Shown: one piece after another, positions 8,259-17,372 of the stretch
Layout of the letters: each line of letters begins with the position of its first letter
How positions within the stretch are numbered: the first letter of the stretch is position 1
Assembly (NCBI GenBank): GCA_963707125.1
Contig: CAVPOU010000016.1
Coordinates: 62,001-126,000 of the forward strand
DNA length: 64,000 bases
Reading direction: 5' to 3'
From: CAVPDE01 sp963707125
Lineage (GTDB): Bacteria; Desulfobacterota; DSM-4660; Desulfatiglandales; HGW-15
The notes under the pieces: model-generated
What the model was told of the DNA's origin: nothing
Databases searched by the model: none
The model's input: only the letters and a program-made list of their open reading frames with translations
Translations under genes and position numbers: made by a program

Positions 8259-9242
8259 TCAATTAATTGTGCTCTTATTAGTCTGCCCGGATAGAGCTTG
8301 TTTGAACTTCTCAGCCTGCTCTCGCAAATTTCTTTCCCAGTCCTGGCTCAAATTATCCGCAAAGATTACTTGCCCGCCGATCGCTTTTGCGATCACCTCA
8401 GCGCTCTTGATCGAGAACTGAGGCTGAACAAAGATAACCTTAATGCCATCCTTTCTGGAGTGTTCGATGAGGGCTTTGAGTTGCTCAGGTTTTGGCTCTT
8501 TTCCCTCCACTTCAACAGGCACCTGTTCCAACCCATACGCCCTTGCGAAGTAGCCCCAACCGGGGTGGTAAACCATGAACTTGAGGCCTTTCTTGTCTGA
8601 GAAAATATTTTTGAGATCCCTGTCAAGCTCCTCGATCTCTATGATGAAAGCATCGTGATTGGATTTGTAAGTCAGGCTGTTGGCCGGATCGATTTCCAGC
8701 AGAGCTTCCAGGATGTTTCGGGCAATAATCTTGACCTCAGGAGGCGAGACCCATACGTGAGGATCAAGGGCGCCATGAGCATCGTCCCGGTGAGTGTGTT
8801 TTGTCCTCTCTTTGTTCTTAACCCCCTTTTCCTCATTGTGATGATGTGCGACCATAGCCATCTTTTCGACGCCTTTGTCGGTGTGGACAATCCGCATCTG
8901 GGGATTCAGCTTGGCGAATCTGGGAAGCCAAGCATCTTCAAAGGTGACGCCGATGGCAAAGTAGATCCTGGCCTTGGACAGGGCAGCCATCTGGTTGGGT
9001 CTTGGTTCGTAAATGTGAGGATTGGCTCCGGGCGGCACCATGACAAAAACCTTCACGAGGTTTCCACCGATCTTCTCAACAAAGTATTTCTGAGGAGGGA
9101 TACTCACGAACACGGGAATCGGTTCACCTGCAAAGGACGGCTCACATGGGAGACTCATCCAGAAAAGGATTGCAGCGAAGAGCAAGATCAGAAAAGGTGT
9201 TTGAAAACCTTTGGTGCCGTATAACGTTTTTCTAAGGGCCAT
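8259..9242 (-). CDS. Zinc/manganese-type ABC transporter substrate-binding protein
   Basis: Periplasmic metal-binding protein of the ZnuA/TroA family (cluster A-I). A signal peptide covers about residues 1-38. Metal-ligand histidines are visible: H in GANPHIYEPRP, the histidine-rich acidic loop MVAHHHNEEKG..KHTHRDDAH typical of zinc carriers, HVWVSP, and VYHPGWGYFA. ATG 9242 is chosen because AGGAGG lies 10 bases upstream; a TTG 36 bases earlier has no good site. No permease (znuB) or ATPase (znuC) gene is adjacent, so this is an orphan binding protein in this window. Specificity for zinc over manganese is inferred from the His-rich loop only. Confidence 0.88.
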   Translation of the reverse strand: MALRKTLYGTKGFQTPFLILLFAAILFWMSLPCEPSFAGEPIPVFVSIPPQKYFVEKIGGNLVKVFVMVPPGANPHIYEPRPNQMAALSKARIYFAIGVTFEDAWLPRFAKLNPQMRIVHTDKGVEKMAMVAHHHNEEKGVKNKERTKHTHRDDAHGALDPHVWVSPPEVKIIARNILEALLEIDPANSLTYKSNHDAFIIEIEELDRDLKNIFSDKKGLKFMVYHPGWGYFARAYGLEQVPVEVEGKEPKPEQLKALIEHSRKDGIKVIFVQPQFSIKSAEVIAKAIGGQVIFADNLSQDWERNLREQAEKFKQALSGQTNKSTIN

Positions 9243-9371
9243 GTTCTTCAAGCCTCCTATTGATATCCTGCTTTTCAAAAAGATTTTAGAGAAACAATAC
9301 TGATGGAGAGTCTCCTTGTCCAGAGGCTTTTGTGAAGAGAGAGGACAGAGTGGGAGAGTGTATATTTGCGC

Positions 9372-9400
9372 TTGACAGGGGCCTCTTTTTTACGTATCGG
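9372..9400 (+). promoter_or_regulatory. Possible sigma70 promoter for the molybdopterin oxidoreductase gene
   Basis: TTGACA at 9372-9377 and TATCGG at 9395-9400 with 17-base spacing, about 130 bases before the ATG at 9531. The -35 is perfect and the -10 is weak (first two bases match well). Confidence 0.4.
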
Positions 9401-9530
9401 AGTCATACAAGTCAAAGAAAACTTCAGTCCCAATCCGACCTTCAAATCGAGTAGCGAAGAGCATTTGCCGCCCAATCGCCCGGCAGGAGAGGGCGGGTTC
9501 GGCTGACTATCTGATGTTAAGGGGAGAATC

Positions 9531-11618
9531 ATGACCACGAAGAAAGTGTATAGCGTTTGCGGCATGTGTACGGTGCGCTGCCCTATTCAGGTCGACGTGA
9601 AGGACGGGGTCTGCACGTTTATCCAGGGCAACCCTCACGCTGCAGGGATCAATGGGTCCGTGTGTGCCCGCGGATCTGCAGGGATTGCGCTGATCAAAGA
9701 CGATGAGCGGCCCCAGTTCCCGGTTATTCGTGAAGGGGAGCGGGGAGAAGGCCGGTGGCGAAGGGTTTCCTGGGACGAAGCCCTGGACTATGTGGCCGGC
9801 CGCCTCAAGGAAACAGTGGCAAAGTACGGAAGCCGGACCGTTCTCTTTTCAGACAGGGGAGGACCTTTCCGGGATCTCTATCAAGGCTTTATGAGAGGGC
9901 TGGGATCTCCCAATTATTCCAACCATGACGCCTCGTGCGCGAGAAACGTTCATCACGCGGCGCAATCCCTGTTCGGGGTCGGCCGGGAGGAGCTTGTCAA
10001 TGATCTGAAGAATGCCCGGCACGTGGTCCTTCAGACCCGGAACATCTTCGAGTCCATCAATGTCAAAGAAGTGAACGACCTTCTCGATGCGATCGAAAGC
10101 GGTTGCCGTTTGACCGTGATCGACATCCGGGCGAACATCTCTTCGACCAAGGCGCACAACTTCTTCTTGATCCGTCCCAAAACCGACTATGCTTTCAATC
10201 TGGCCGTGATCCACACATTGCTTTACCAGGATCTTTATGACCGTGCCTTTGCGGATCAGTGGATCAGCGACCTCAAAGCGCTTCAGCAGTTTGTGAAACC
10301 TTACACGCCCGAGTGGGCCGAAAAGGAAACGGGCATTGAAAAGGAAAGACTCCTTGCCTTTGTCCGCGAACTGGCCGAGGCAAAACCGGCCGTCGTTTGG
10401 CACCCCGGATGGATGACTGCTCGATACATGGACTCCTTCTATTTCTGCCGTTCCATCTACATCATCAACACTCTGCTCGGTTCCGTGGGCGCCAAGGGAG
10501 GGATGCCTCTGACCAACACCCCGTCGGACGTGGATCGAAAGGGATTGAAGAAGTTTGTCGACCTTTATCCCAAACCACAGGAAAAGCGGGCCGACGGGGT
10601 CGGCTGGCGTTACCCCCACTTCGATTCCGGACCCGGACTCCTTCACCTTGCATTCAAAGCCATTGAGACCGCAGATCCTTACCCGGTCAAGGCCTACATC
10701 GCCTATCGGCACGACCCTCTCATGGGCTTCCCGGACCCTGAGGCTCTTACGAAGATCCTTCAAAAGCTGGATCTGCTGGTATCGGTGACCTTTAGCTGGT
10801 CTGACACTGCCTGGTTGTCTGATGTGGTGCTTCCTCTTTCGCCCTATCTCGAGCGGGAGAGCGTCCTGGCAACAAAGAACGGACTAAAGCCCTACTTCTT
10901 CGTCCGCCACAGGGCGGCGGAGCCGCGCTTCGACACTCGGTCGGACTGGGAGATCATTTCCGGATTGGCCAATAGGCTGGGCCTGAACGCTCTCGCGTTC
11001 AACTCCGCTGAAGACGTGTGGAATTTTCAACTGGAAGGCACAGGGGCGACCATCAAGGATTTTGAAGCGACCGGCATGGTGTCCCTGTCCAAGGACCCCA
11101 AATACCGCAAGGTGAGTGAGCTCAAGTTCAAGACGCCTTCCGGGAAGATTGAAGTCATCTCGAAAAAGCTGGAAAGCGCAGGTCTTCCCTCCCTCAAACC
11201 CTATGAGCCGGCTCCAAAACCGGGAAACGGCCAATTTCGGATCACCTTTGGTCGATGCCCGGTTCACACTCAGGGCCACACGGTCAACAATGCGATGCTC
11301 TCCAAAGAGATGCCCGAAAACGCGCTCTGGTTGAATACGAAGGTGGGCGAAACATTGGGCATTGCAGACGGTGAACCAGTAGAAATCGCCGCCGGGAAGA
11401 ACGCCGGGAGGATCAAAGTGAAGCTGACGGACTTGATCCATCCGGAAGCCGTTTTCATGGTCCACGGTTTCGGTCACACATTGCCCATGGAGAGCCGCGC
11501 GTTTGGCAAAGGAGTTTCAGACAATGCCCTCATGCCTGGAGGGCTGGATCTCTGGGATCCGGCAGGGGGGGGTGTGGCCATGCAGGAGCATTTTGTGACC
11601 GTGAGGAAGATCAAGTAG
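9531..11618 (+). CDS. Molybdopterin oxidoreductase, PhsA/PsrA-like, without Tat signal
   Basis: Catalytic subunit of the DMSO-reductase family. An N-terminal [4Fe-4S] motif is CGMCTVRCPIQV with the fourth Cys in GSVCARG (~residue 45). The likely Mo-ligand cysteine is in SNHDASCARN (~residue 141). The bis-MGD domain follows and the C-terminal dinucleotide-binding domain starts near FRITFGRCPVHTQGH (~570). At 695 residues it resembles thiosulfate/polysulfide/formate-type enzymes. It begins directly with the FeS domain and has no twin-arginine leader, so it should act in the cytoplasm. The flavoprotein and ferredoxin genes at 11.6-14.4 kb are convergent with it and are the natural redox partners. 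The substrate cannot be read from sequence. Confidence 0.9.
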   Translation: MTTKKVYSVCGMCTVRCPIQVDVKDGVCTFIQGNPHAAGINGSVCARGSAGIALIKDDERPQFPVIREGERGEGRWRRVSWDEALDYVAGRLKETVAKYGSRTVLFSDRGGPFRDLYQGFMRGLGSPNYSNHDASCARNVHHAAQSLFGVGREELVNDLKNARHVVLQTRNIFESINVKEVNDLLDAIESGCRLTVIDIRANISSTKAHNFFLIRPKTDYAFNLAVIHTLLYQDLYDRAFADQWISDLKALQQFVKPYTPEWAEKETGIEKERLLAFVRELAEAKPAVVWHPGWMTARYMDSFYFCRSIYIINTLLGSVGAKGGMPLTNTPSDVDRKGLKKFVDLYPKPQEKRADGVGWRYPHFDSGPGLLHLAFKAIETADPYPVKAYIAYRHDPLMGFPDPEALTKILQKLDLLVSVTFSWSDTAWLSDVVLPLSPYLERESVLATKNGLKPYFFVRHRAAEPRFDTRSDWEIISGLANRLGLNALAFNSAEDVWNFQLEGTGATIKDFEATGMVSLSKDPKYRKVSELKFKTPSGKIEVISKKLESAGLPSLKPYEPAPKPGNGQFRITFGRCPVHTQGHTVNNAMLSKEMPENALWLNTKVGETLGIADGEPVEIAAGKNAGRIKVKLTDLIHPEAVFMVHGFGHTLPMESRAFGKGVSDNALMPGGLDLWDPAGGGVAMQEHFVTVRKIK

Positions 11619-11644
11619 GTTCTTGTCCAAGGGGGACAGGGGAC

Positions 11645-13789
11645 CTAGAAGGTCACGATGTTTTCCGTCATGCGTCTGGCTGCGGCCGTTCTTGAGCACT
11701 CGGGACAGAGGGTCCGCTCCAGATCCAGCCCCAGCGAAAGATCCGAGCGCTCCTTCACGAGATTCAGGTGCTTTGTGCTCGCATAGGGAGCCCCGCACAG
11801 ATCGCACCTTTCCAGAGGAAGCTCTGAGTGAACCGTGCCGCAGAAAGACACCTTTCTCAGGCTCCCCTCATCCTTCATCTCGATGTTCCCGTGCGGACAG
11901 GCAATGACACAGCTTCCGCAGCCGATGCACTTCTCTCGAGTATTGGCAAAATCAAAGTAGGCCAGCCTGCTTGTGTCCTTGGTCTGAGCCAGCCGCAGGG
12001 CATTGGCCCCCACCTCGGTGCAAACATACTGGCAAAGTCCATCCCCCTGGCAACGGTCGCAGCGGAGGCACCGTTTCGCCTCGTTCAACGCCATGTGGTC
12101 CGTGAGGCCAAGTTCTACTTGGCGAAAATTCGCCGATCGTTCTTCCAATGGGATCATGATGCTCTGTGATCGCTTCAGCTGCACCTTTTCAGAGGCTGTG
12201 AGAGAAAGAAAATCCACGTTTCCCCTGGTGATCGGTTCAAAAGGCGGAAGGGGAGGTTCACTGCCTGTCAAATAACAATCCATGGAAACGGCAGCTCTTT
12301 TTCCAGCGGCAATGGCATCAATGGCAATCCGCGGACCATAGACACCGTCTCCGCCTGCAAAAACTCCCGGCAGGTTGGTCTCACCCGTGACCAGGTCGGC
12401 CTTGATGGCTCCGCCTGGGGTGACTTCCAGATTCATGGGCTTGGCGAAAGAGGAATCTGCAGACTGGCCAATGGCCAGAATGATATTGTCTGCCTCCATG
12501 GTCGTGAGTTCGCAAGCATCATAGGAGGGATTGAATCGGCCCTGTGCGTCGAACACCGAAGTGCATCTCATGAATTCAACGGCCGTGAAACGGCCGTCTT
12601 TTCCCATGAGGTGCCTGGGCCCCCAGGAATGGTAGATCGTGATGCCTTCTGCCTTGGCGTCGTGGACCTCGTGCTTCCAGGCAGGCATCTGCTCAGGGGT
12701 TTCGAGGCAAACCATGGACACTTCCTTGGGGCCGATCCTGTTCACGGTACGGGCCACGTCGACCGCAACGTTGCCACCCCCGATCACGATGACCTTATCC
12801 CCAAGCTTCGGTGGAACGCCGAGAGCGGTCATCCTCAGGAGATCAATGCCGCCTAGGACTCCTTCCAGATCCTCTCCCGGAACGTTCAGCCTGCGGCTAA
12901 GACTGAGGCCGGTTGCAAAGTAGAAGGCTTTGAATCCTTCCTTTTTGAGGCTGTCCAACGTGAAGTCCTTGCCAAAGGCCGCGTGGGTCCTGATCTCCAC
13001 TCCGAGATCCACGATATTCTTGATTTCCCTGTCGAGGATATCTTTGGGAAGCCTGTAGGCAGGAATGCCGTAGCGGAGCATGCCGCCGGCATACGGGAGC
13101 TTTTCAAAGACCGTGACACCGTATCCCTTCAAGGCCAGGAAGTAAGCGGTACTGAGGCCCGAGGGGCCTGCTCCCACAATCGCCACCTTTTCAGGTTTGT
13201 GAGGTGCAACAGGAGGGCTTGGGTAGCCGCCGTTGTCGGCTGCGAGCCTTGCCGTGTAGGCCTTCATCAACTGGATGCTGATCGGTTCATCCATCTCGCC
13301 CCTGAGGCACGCCTCTTCACACGGATGAGGACAGATCAAGCCACAGGCCCAGGGAAAAGGAATATCTTTGAGGATGACTTCCGTGGCCTCTGCATACCGG
13401 CTGTGACCGATGAGGGCCAGGAAGGTGGGGATGTCTATGTGAGCCGGGCAGGCGTTTTGGCAGGGCGCGGGGAGGTGTCGAAAGCACGTGCCTGCAAGAC
13501 ATTTTTTTTCTTCGAGGTGACGGAAAAGCTCCTCCTGCCTTTCTTTGAGCAAGGAGAGAACCGGCATCCCGACCCGTTGCTTCGCATCGCCGTCGAAGGT
13601 TTCAGCCACACTTTGAAGCGCCGGCAGGTGATCCCTCGTCCCTTTACCTTCCCGAATCTCAGTGAGCAGCCTGACGATGCGGGCCACGGAGTTGCGCTCG
13701 GATCCCTGGTAATTCTCGATGCAGGGATAGAGGGTTTCTATGGCCCCGGAAATGAAGCACCTGTTTATTGGTAGTTCTCGGTCAACCAT
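11645..13789 (-). CDS. GltD-like FAD/NAD(P) oxidoreductase with ferredoxin domains
   Basis: Electron-transfer flavoprotein of the glutamate-synthase small-subunit type. Order: a helical N-terminal region (~1-90); FeS-binding cysteines CLAGTCFRHLPAPCQNACP and CGLICPHPCEEACL; FAD Rossmann motif VAIVGAGPSGLSTAYFLA; NAD(P) motif VIVIGGGNVAVDVARTV; FAD site GVFAGGDGVYGPRIAIDA; then CLRCDRCQGDGLCQYVC and CIGCGSCVIACPHG clusters; and a C-terminal CDLC..CPEC zinc-like pair. ATG 13789 is preceded by AGGAAG at 7 bases and gives 714 residues; the frame is open to a TTG at 13822. It probably forms an operon with the ferredoxin upstream and passes electrons between NAD(P)H, ferredoxin and the molybdoenzyme (inference). 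Confidence 0.9.
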   Translation of the reverse strand: MVDRELPINRCFISGAIETLYPCIENYQGSERNSVARIVRLLTEIREGKGTRDHLPALQSVAETFDGDAKQRVGMPVLSLLKERQEELFRHLEEKKCLAGTCFRHLPAPCQNACPAHIDIPTFLALIGHSRYAEATEVILKDIPFPWACGLICPHPCEEACLRGEMDEPISIQLMKAYTARLAADNGGYPSPPVAPHKPEKVAIVGAGPSGLSTAYFLALKGYGVTVFEKLPYAGGMLRYGIPAYRLPKDILDREIKNIVDLGVEIRTHAAFGKDFTLDSLKKEGFKAFYFATGLSLSRRLNVPGEDLEGVLGGIDLLRMTALGVPPKLGDKVIVIGGGNVAVDVARTVNRIGPKEVSMVCLETPEQMPAWKHEVHDAKAEGITIYHSWGPRHLMGKDGRFTAVEFMRCTSVFDAQGRFNPSYDACELTTMEADNIILAIGQSADSSFAKPMNLEVTPGGAIKADLVTGETNLPGVFAGGDGVYGPRIAIDAIAAGKRAAVSMDCYLTGSEPPLPPFEPITRGNVDFLSLTASEKVQLKRSQSIMIPLEERSANFRQVELGLTDHMALNEAKRCLRCDRCQGDGLCQYVCTEVGANALRLAQTKDTSRLAYFDFANTREKCIGCGSCVIACPHGNIEMKDEGSLRKVSFCGTVHSELPLERCDLCGAPYASTKHLNLVKERSDLSLGLDLERTLCPECSRTAAARRMTENIVTF

Positions 13790-13871
13790 GAAATGACTTC
13801 CTAATCCTCTGGCCGCAACCAAAGCCTATTCGAGCCCGGGACGAGGGGTAAGGAGCTTGATTAAGATGTGG

Positions 13872-14372
13872 CTAGAGTTCGGCGATGGCCTTTGCGTAAC
13901 GCTCTCTACGTACATCCTGCATGTCTGCGGCTTTGTCAAAACGAAGACAATGGGCCGTGCAAATCGTAGCGCAGGCGGGTTTGAGGCCGGCGTCGACGCG
14001 CTCCATGCAGTAGTCACACTTGACCACCTTTCCGGTTTCGGCATTCCACTGGGGAGCCCCCCAGGGGCAGGCGGACATGCAACTCTTGCAGCCCACGCAC
14101 AACGCAGGGTTCACAAAGACGATACCGTCCTTAGGTCTCTTTTGCATGGCTCCTGTGGGGCAGGCGACGACGCACCAGGGATTCTCACAGTGAAAGCAGG
14201 GCATGAACACAAAGGATGTGCGCGGTTGACCCTCTACGAGTCTGGGACCCACGGGGATGATGTCTGTGGGCTTTGGGTCTGCGGTAAGGTTCTTGTTCGT
14301 CTTGCAGGCAACCTTGCAGCTGCTGCATCCGATGCATTTCTTTTTATCCTGATAGAGATAGTAAATGCTCAT
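13872..14372 (-). CDS. Four-cluster 4Fe-4S electron-transfer subunit (PhsB/DmsB-like)
   Basis: 166-residue polyferredoxin of the kind paired with molybdopterin oxidoreductases. Four cysteine groups are visible: CIGCSSCKVAC, CFHCENPWCVVAC, CVGCKSCMSAC and CDYCMERVDAG..CATIC plus C in TAHCLRF, enough for four [4Fe-4S] clusters. No signal peptide, consistent with the cytoplasmic molybdoenzyme across the locus. ATG 14372 has GGAGG 6 bases upstream; an open extension upstream lacks homology. It is 80 bases from the flavoprotein start and is likely co-transcribed with it. Confidence 0.92.
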   Translation of the reverse strand: MSIYYLYQDKKKCIGCSSCKVACKTNKNLTADPKPTDIIPVGPRLVEGQPRTSFVFMPCFHCENPWCVVACPTGAMQKRPKDGIVFVNPALCVGCKSCMSACPWGAPQWNAETGKVVKCDYCMERVDAGLKPACATICTAHCLRFDKAADMQDVRRERYAKAIAEL

Positions 14373-14526
14373 TCCGTTCCTCCAACGCAGGCAAATTGTG
14401 CGCGTGATTCTTCCAAGCAAAGGCTCAAGAGTTTTGTCATCGTCAGGCGGGATTCTAATACAGCCTTTTCAATAAGGGAAGAGACAAAAGAAAGGGCAAG
14501 GTCGACTCTTTCAAGAGGGGCCGGTC

Positions 14527-15054
14527 CTAGATCACACCCTTGTGGTCATAAGCTACAAGCATGCGGTGCATGCTTTTGAAATAGGGGAGATGCCGCTTGA
14601 TCCGGCCGAAGAAAATTCTTGCCAGGATGTAACACAGAAGAAAGAAAAAGAAATAATTGATTTCCCATCCTATCCACGGGATTGGGAGAGCGATCTCCGC
14701 GAATCGTTCCTGCATCCAGGCCAGTGCAAAAAAGATGGGCCAGAGGGAGGCTGCGGAAAGCCCAAACTTGTTGAAAAAGAGGTGGCCGAATGCGTCGTTT
14801 CCCTCTTTGTTGATGGCTCTGTAAGCCTTCTCGTCTCCCAGGTTAAGCGCCTCCTCGGACAGGCGCTTCATCTTTTCGACGCGAGCATTGAGCTTGTCCA
14901 GATGTGCCTTGTTGATCCGAAAGACAATCGAAATCGTCAACTCCCCTACCAGGACCGTCAGCAAAGCCAGCAAAAAGGTTCCCAGGTAATAATCTACCAA
15001 AGGATGGCCCGTAAGCCTGTAGAAGAGGATAAGAATCGGATCAAGGATCTGCAT
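14527..15054 (-). CDS. Small membrane protein of unknown function
   Basis: 175 residues with one N-terminal helix (~20-45), a charged amphipathic middle (INKAHLDKLNARVEKMKRLS..EEALNLGDEKAYRAINK) and two C-terminal helices (~105-125, 130-150). The helix-coiled coil-helix plan recalls DUF106/YidC-related small membrane proteins, but no diagnostic motif is visible and I do not assign a family. It lies between the TauE-type exporter and the ferredoxin on the same strand, so a membrane anchor or assembly role for this redox/sulfur locus is possible but unproven. Confidence 0.75.
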   Translation of the reverse strand: MQILDPILILFYRLTGHPLVDYYLGTFLLALLTVLVGELTISIVFRINKAHLDKLNARVEKMKRLSEEALNLGDEKAYRAINKEGNDAFGHLFFNKFGLSAASLWPIFFALAWMQERFAEIALPIPWIGWEINYFFFFLLCYILARIFFGRIKRHLPYFKSMHRMLVAYDHKGVI

Positions 15055-15082
15055 CGCTCACCTGCTTCAATAAGTTGTTGTA

Positions 15083-15113
15083 CCCATCCCCTCCCCTGAA
15101 AGGAGGGGATGGG
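15083..15113 (-). terminator. Hairpin after the TauE/SafE gene
   Basis: 12-bp perfect stem CCCATCCCCTCC / GGAGGGGATGGG with a 7-base loop, 28 bases past the exporter stop codon. No T-run follows on the minus strand; it may be a weak terminator or another member of the G/C-run palindromes common in this window. Confidence 0.45.
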
Positions 15114-15140
15114 CAAAGCCGAACCCCTGACTGATCCTTT

Positions 15141-16367
15141 TTACATCGGTACCCATTTCTGTCCGAAGAATCCCTGGCTGAAGTACCCGAGTCCCACATA
15201 GAGGGCCAGGATGATGAAGATAATTTTCAACACCTTATCCGGGATATATTTCTGGGTTCTCGGCCCGATCATGGATCCGATGAAGACCCCTACCAGCTGG
15301 ATTCCGATAAGACCCCAGTCCATGCCTGCCTTCGCAACCGTGATGTAGCCGGTGATGCTGGTCAGCATGCTCACGAGCACGGCCATGGCCGAGGTGCCGG
15401 CCACAACGTACATGGGGGCCCCGACAAGGGACGTCAGGTATGGCACGTAGAGGAAACCGCCGCCAACGCCGATGAAGGAAGAGATGGCCGCGATGACAAG
15501 ACCTCCCACAAAGGCCCAGATGGGGTTGAAGCTGAATTCAACACCAAAAAAGGTGAATGTCATCCTGGTGAGGCCGAACCTGCCGACCCGGATCCCCTGC
15601 GCAGTGACGTCCTTTTTCTCCTTCACTGCCTTCTCAAAGGCTTGAGCCGCCTGCTTGGCCGCTTTCTTTCCTGCCTGCCCTCTCGGGGTCAGTTCGTAGA
15701 GGAGCACGGCTCCGACCACGAACACGAAGACTCCGAACCAGCCCTGGTATTGCCTGAAGCTGATCTTGCCACCGGTCAGAATGGGAATGAATACGGCTCC
15801 GGCAATAGACCCAAGGGCCAGGGCAATACCCAGGGGCCACGCCAGGCGTTTTGTCCTCAGGTAATTGATGGTGCTGATCAGTCCGGAAAGACCCACCAGG
15901 AACTGGTTGGATGTACGGATGCTGTCTGTGAGGGTCTTATTCAGTGCCGGGGAGGTTTTCGCGAAGGTCTTGGCGTAGTCACCGAGACCGTACACGGTGA
16001 TATGGCCCACCCCTGCCATGATGCCGCCGAAGGCTCCGACCGTGGAAAAAATCCAGCCCACCCAAAGGGCCCAGCACAAGGCCAGAATCCAGCTGATGTC
16101 CGGAGCGCCTGGAATCCCAAAGGCTCCTCTAGGGGCACTTGGGTCGATCTGCCCAGGCCCTTTCCCTGCAGGGGTTTTTGCTACAGCCTCTCCGAGTTTG
16201 CCAGGCAGACCGAGCTTATCTCCTACGAGCTTGACCTGCTCTTTAGGCTGCTCTTTGGGTTGCTCCTTGGCCTGGCCAAAGGCCGCGCCAACAGCCACCA
16301 GGGAAAAGACGAGGGCCAGAGCGAGAGCCAAGAAGGCACGTCTTTGAAACTTCGATGTTTTTTGCAT
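15141..16367 (-). CDS. TauE/SafE family membrane exporter
   Basis: Polytopic membrane protein of the sulfite/sulfoacetate/organic anion exporter family. The 408-residue chain is longer than usual (~250-300) because it starts with a signal-like hydrophobic stretch (~12-32) ending FGQA and then a repeated KEQPKEQPKEQ linker. The family glycine-rich motifs are seen: FSTVGAFGGIMAGVGH and IGVGGGFLYVPYLTSLVG, plus GTSAMAVLVSMLTSITGY. ATG 16367 has AAGGAG 8 bases upstream. It heads the minus-strand block containing the ferredoxin and flavoprotein, suggesting export or uptake of a sulfur-containing anion that those proteins process (inference). Confidence 0.85.
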   Translation of the reverse strand: MQKTSKFQRRAFLALALALVFSLVAVGAAFGQAKEQPKEQPKEQVKLVGDKLGLPGKLGEAVAKTPAGKGPGQIDPSAPRGAFGIPGAPDISWILALCWALWVGWIFSTVGAFGGIMAGVGHITVYGLGDYAKTFAKTSPALNKTLTDSIRTSNQFLVGLSGLISTINYLRTKRLAWPLGIALALGSIAGAVFIPILTGGKISFRQYQGWFGVFVFVVGAVLLYELTPRGQAGKKAAKQAAQAFEKAVKEKKDVTAQGIRVGRFGLTRMTFTFFGVEFSFNPIWAFVGGLVIAAISSFIGVGGGFLYVPYLTSLVGAPMYVVAGTSAMAVLVSMLTSITGYITVAKAGMDWGLIGIQLVGVFIGSMIGPRTQKYIPDKVLKIIFIILALYVGLGYFSQGFFGQKWVPM

Positions 16368-16667
16368 AATTAATCTCCTTCTTTATCAAAAAATTACTAA
16401 ATAGAATTTGCGCTCTCCGTGGAGAGCGACAAGTGTGAAATTTCTTGAGGAGTCAAATAGAAAAGGCCAAGAAGCACGGTTTCCTGTGTGTAGAACTGCT
16501 TTTCAGCCCTAGCGATTTAGTGGTAAATATAAAGAAAATAATTACTTCAGAAATGAAATCAAGGATAGGAGAAAAATTTTTCGTTAAGCCAATGGCAATT
16601 TGTAAGCGGGCAGGGCCTTTGGTGTCAATTCTTCCTGATCGTCAAACTCGGCTCTAGATGGATTTTG
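16368..16667. other. Intergenic region with a short perfect palindrome
   Basis: 300 bases between the exporter start and the corrinoid protein stop. It contains the 18-bp perfect palindrome CGCTCTCCGTGGAGAGCG at 16411-16428, about 45 bases upstream of the exporter ATG, which could be an operator or the base of an mRNA hairpin. A 70-codon plus-strand frame at 16445-16657 has no ribosome-binding site or protein-like pattern and is not called. Confidence 0.4.
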
Positions 16668-17312
16668 CTAATTGGGGATTCCCATCAGTTCCTTGATCTT
16701 CTTGACTCCACTAGCCGCATCGTTGGCATAGGCGTCAGCCCCGCACCTTTGTTCGACAAACTTTTGGGTAAGGCCGGCCCCTCCGCAAATCACCTTGACC
16801 TTTTCCGCAAGGTCACAGCTCTTGATCGCTTTAACCGTTTCTTCCACGTGGGGGTCCCCAGTGGTCAGCAAGGAAGAGAGGCCGATCACAACGGCGCTAT
16901 GATTCCTGGCGGCCTCAATGAATTTCGGCGCGGCCACATTCACACCCAAATCCACCACCTTGAAACCTGAGCTCTCAAGAAGAAGTCGGACCAAGTTTTT
17001 CCCAATGTCGTGAAGGTCGCCGAACACCGTGCCCACGACCACCGTCCCCAGGTTCAGATCTTGGTCTTTCTTGATCAGGGGTTTGAGCAGGTCCACGCAG
17101 GATTGCATGGATTTGGCTGCGATCATCATTTCCGGGACAAAAATCTCCCGCTTCTGAAAGCGGTCGCCAACGACATTCAGGGCAGGAATGAGAAAGCGGC
17201 CGATCAGGTCGTGGGGATCGGCCCCTTCATCGATCGCCTGCAGAGTCAAATCCATCGCTTCTTTTCTTTTGCCGGAAATGACCGCCTGCATCAAGGCTTC
17301 GAGATCCGCCAT
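16668..17312 (-). CDS. Corrinoid (B12-binding) methyltransferase protein
   Basis: Methyl-carrier protein of the MtaC/MtbC/MttC/VdmA group. Residues ~5-85 are the helical cap domain (B12-binding-2) and ~90-210 the cobalamin Rossmann domain. The base-off histidine motif is exact: GDLHDIGKNLV (D-x-H-x-x-G), followed by SSLLTT and VICGGAG for the nucleotide tail. The 214-residue length is typical. It accepts a methyl group from a substrate methyltransferase and donates it to a second methyltransferase, here most likely the neighbour at 17551-18420. The two are separated by a 238-bp spacer filled by an inverted repeat. Confidence 0.95.
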   Translation of the reverse strand: MADLEALMQAVISGKRKEAMDLTLQAIDEGADPHDLIGRFLIPALNVVGDRFQKREIFVPEMMIAAKSMQSCVDLLKPLIKKDQDLNLGTVVVGTVFGDLHDIGKNLVRLLLESSGFKVVDLGVNVAAPKFIEAARNHSAVVIGLSSLLTTGDPHVEETVKAIKSCDLAEKVKVICGGAGLTQKFVEQRCGADAYANDAASGVKKIKELMGIPN

Positions 17313-17372
17313 TAGGTTTTTCCCTTTCGTAGAATCTTAGGTTGGGGCTTCTCTGCTATTTGCCCAGAAGTT

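Noticed and set aside
16445..16657. 70-codon plus-strand frame between the exporter and corrinoid genes
   Set aside because: No Shine-Dalgarno, no recognisable pattern, and it crosses promoter sequence of the exporter.
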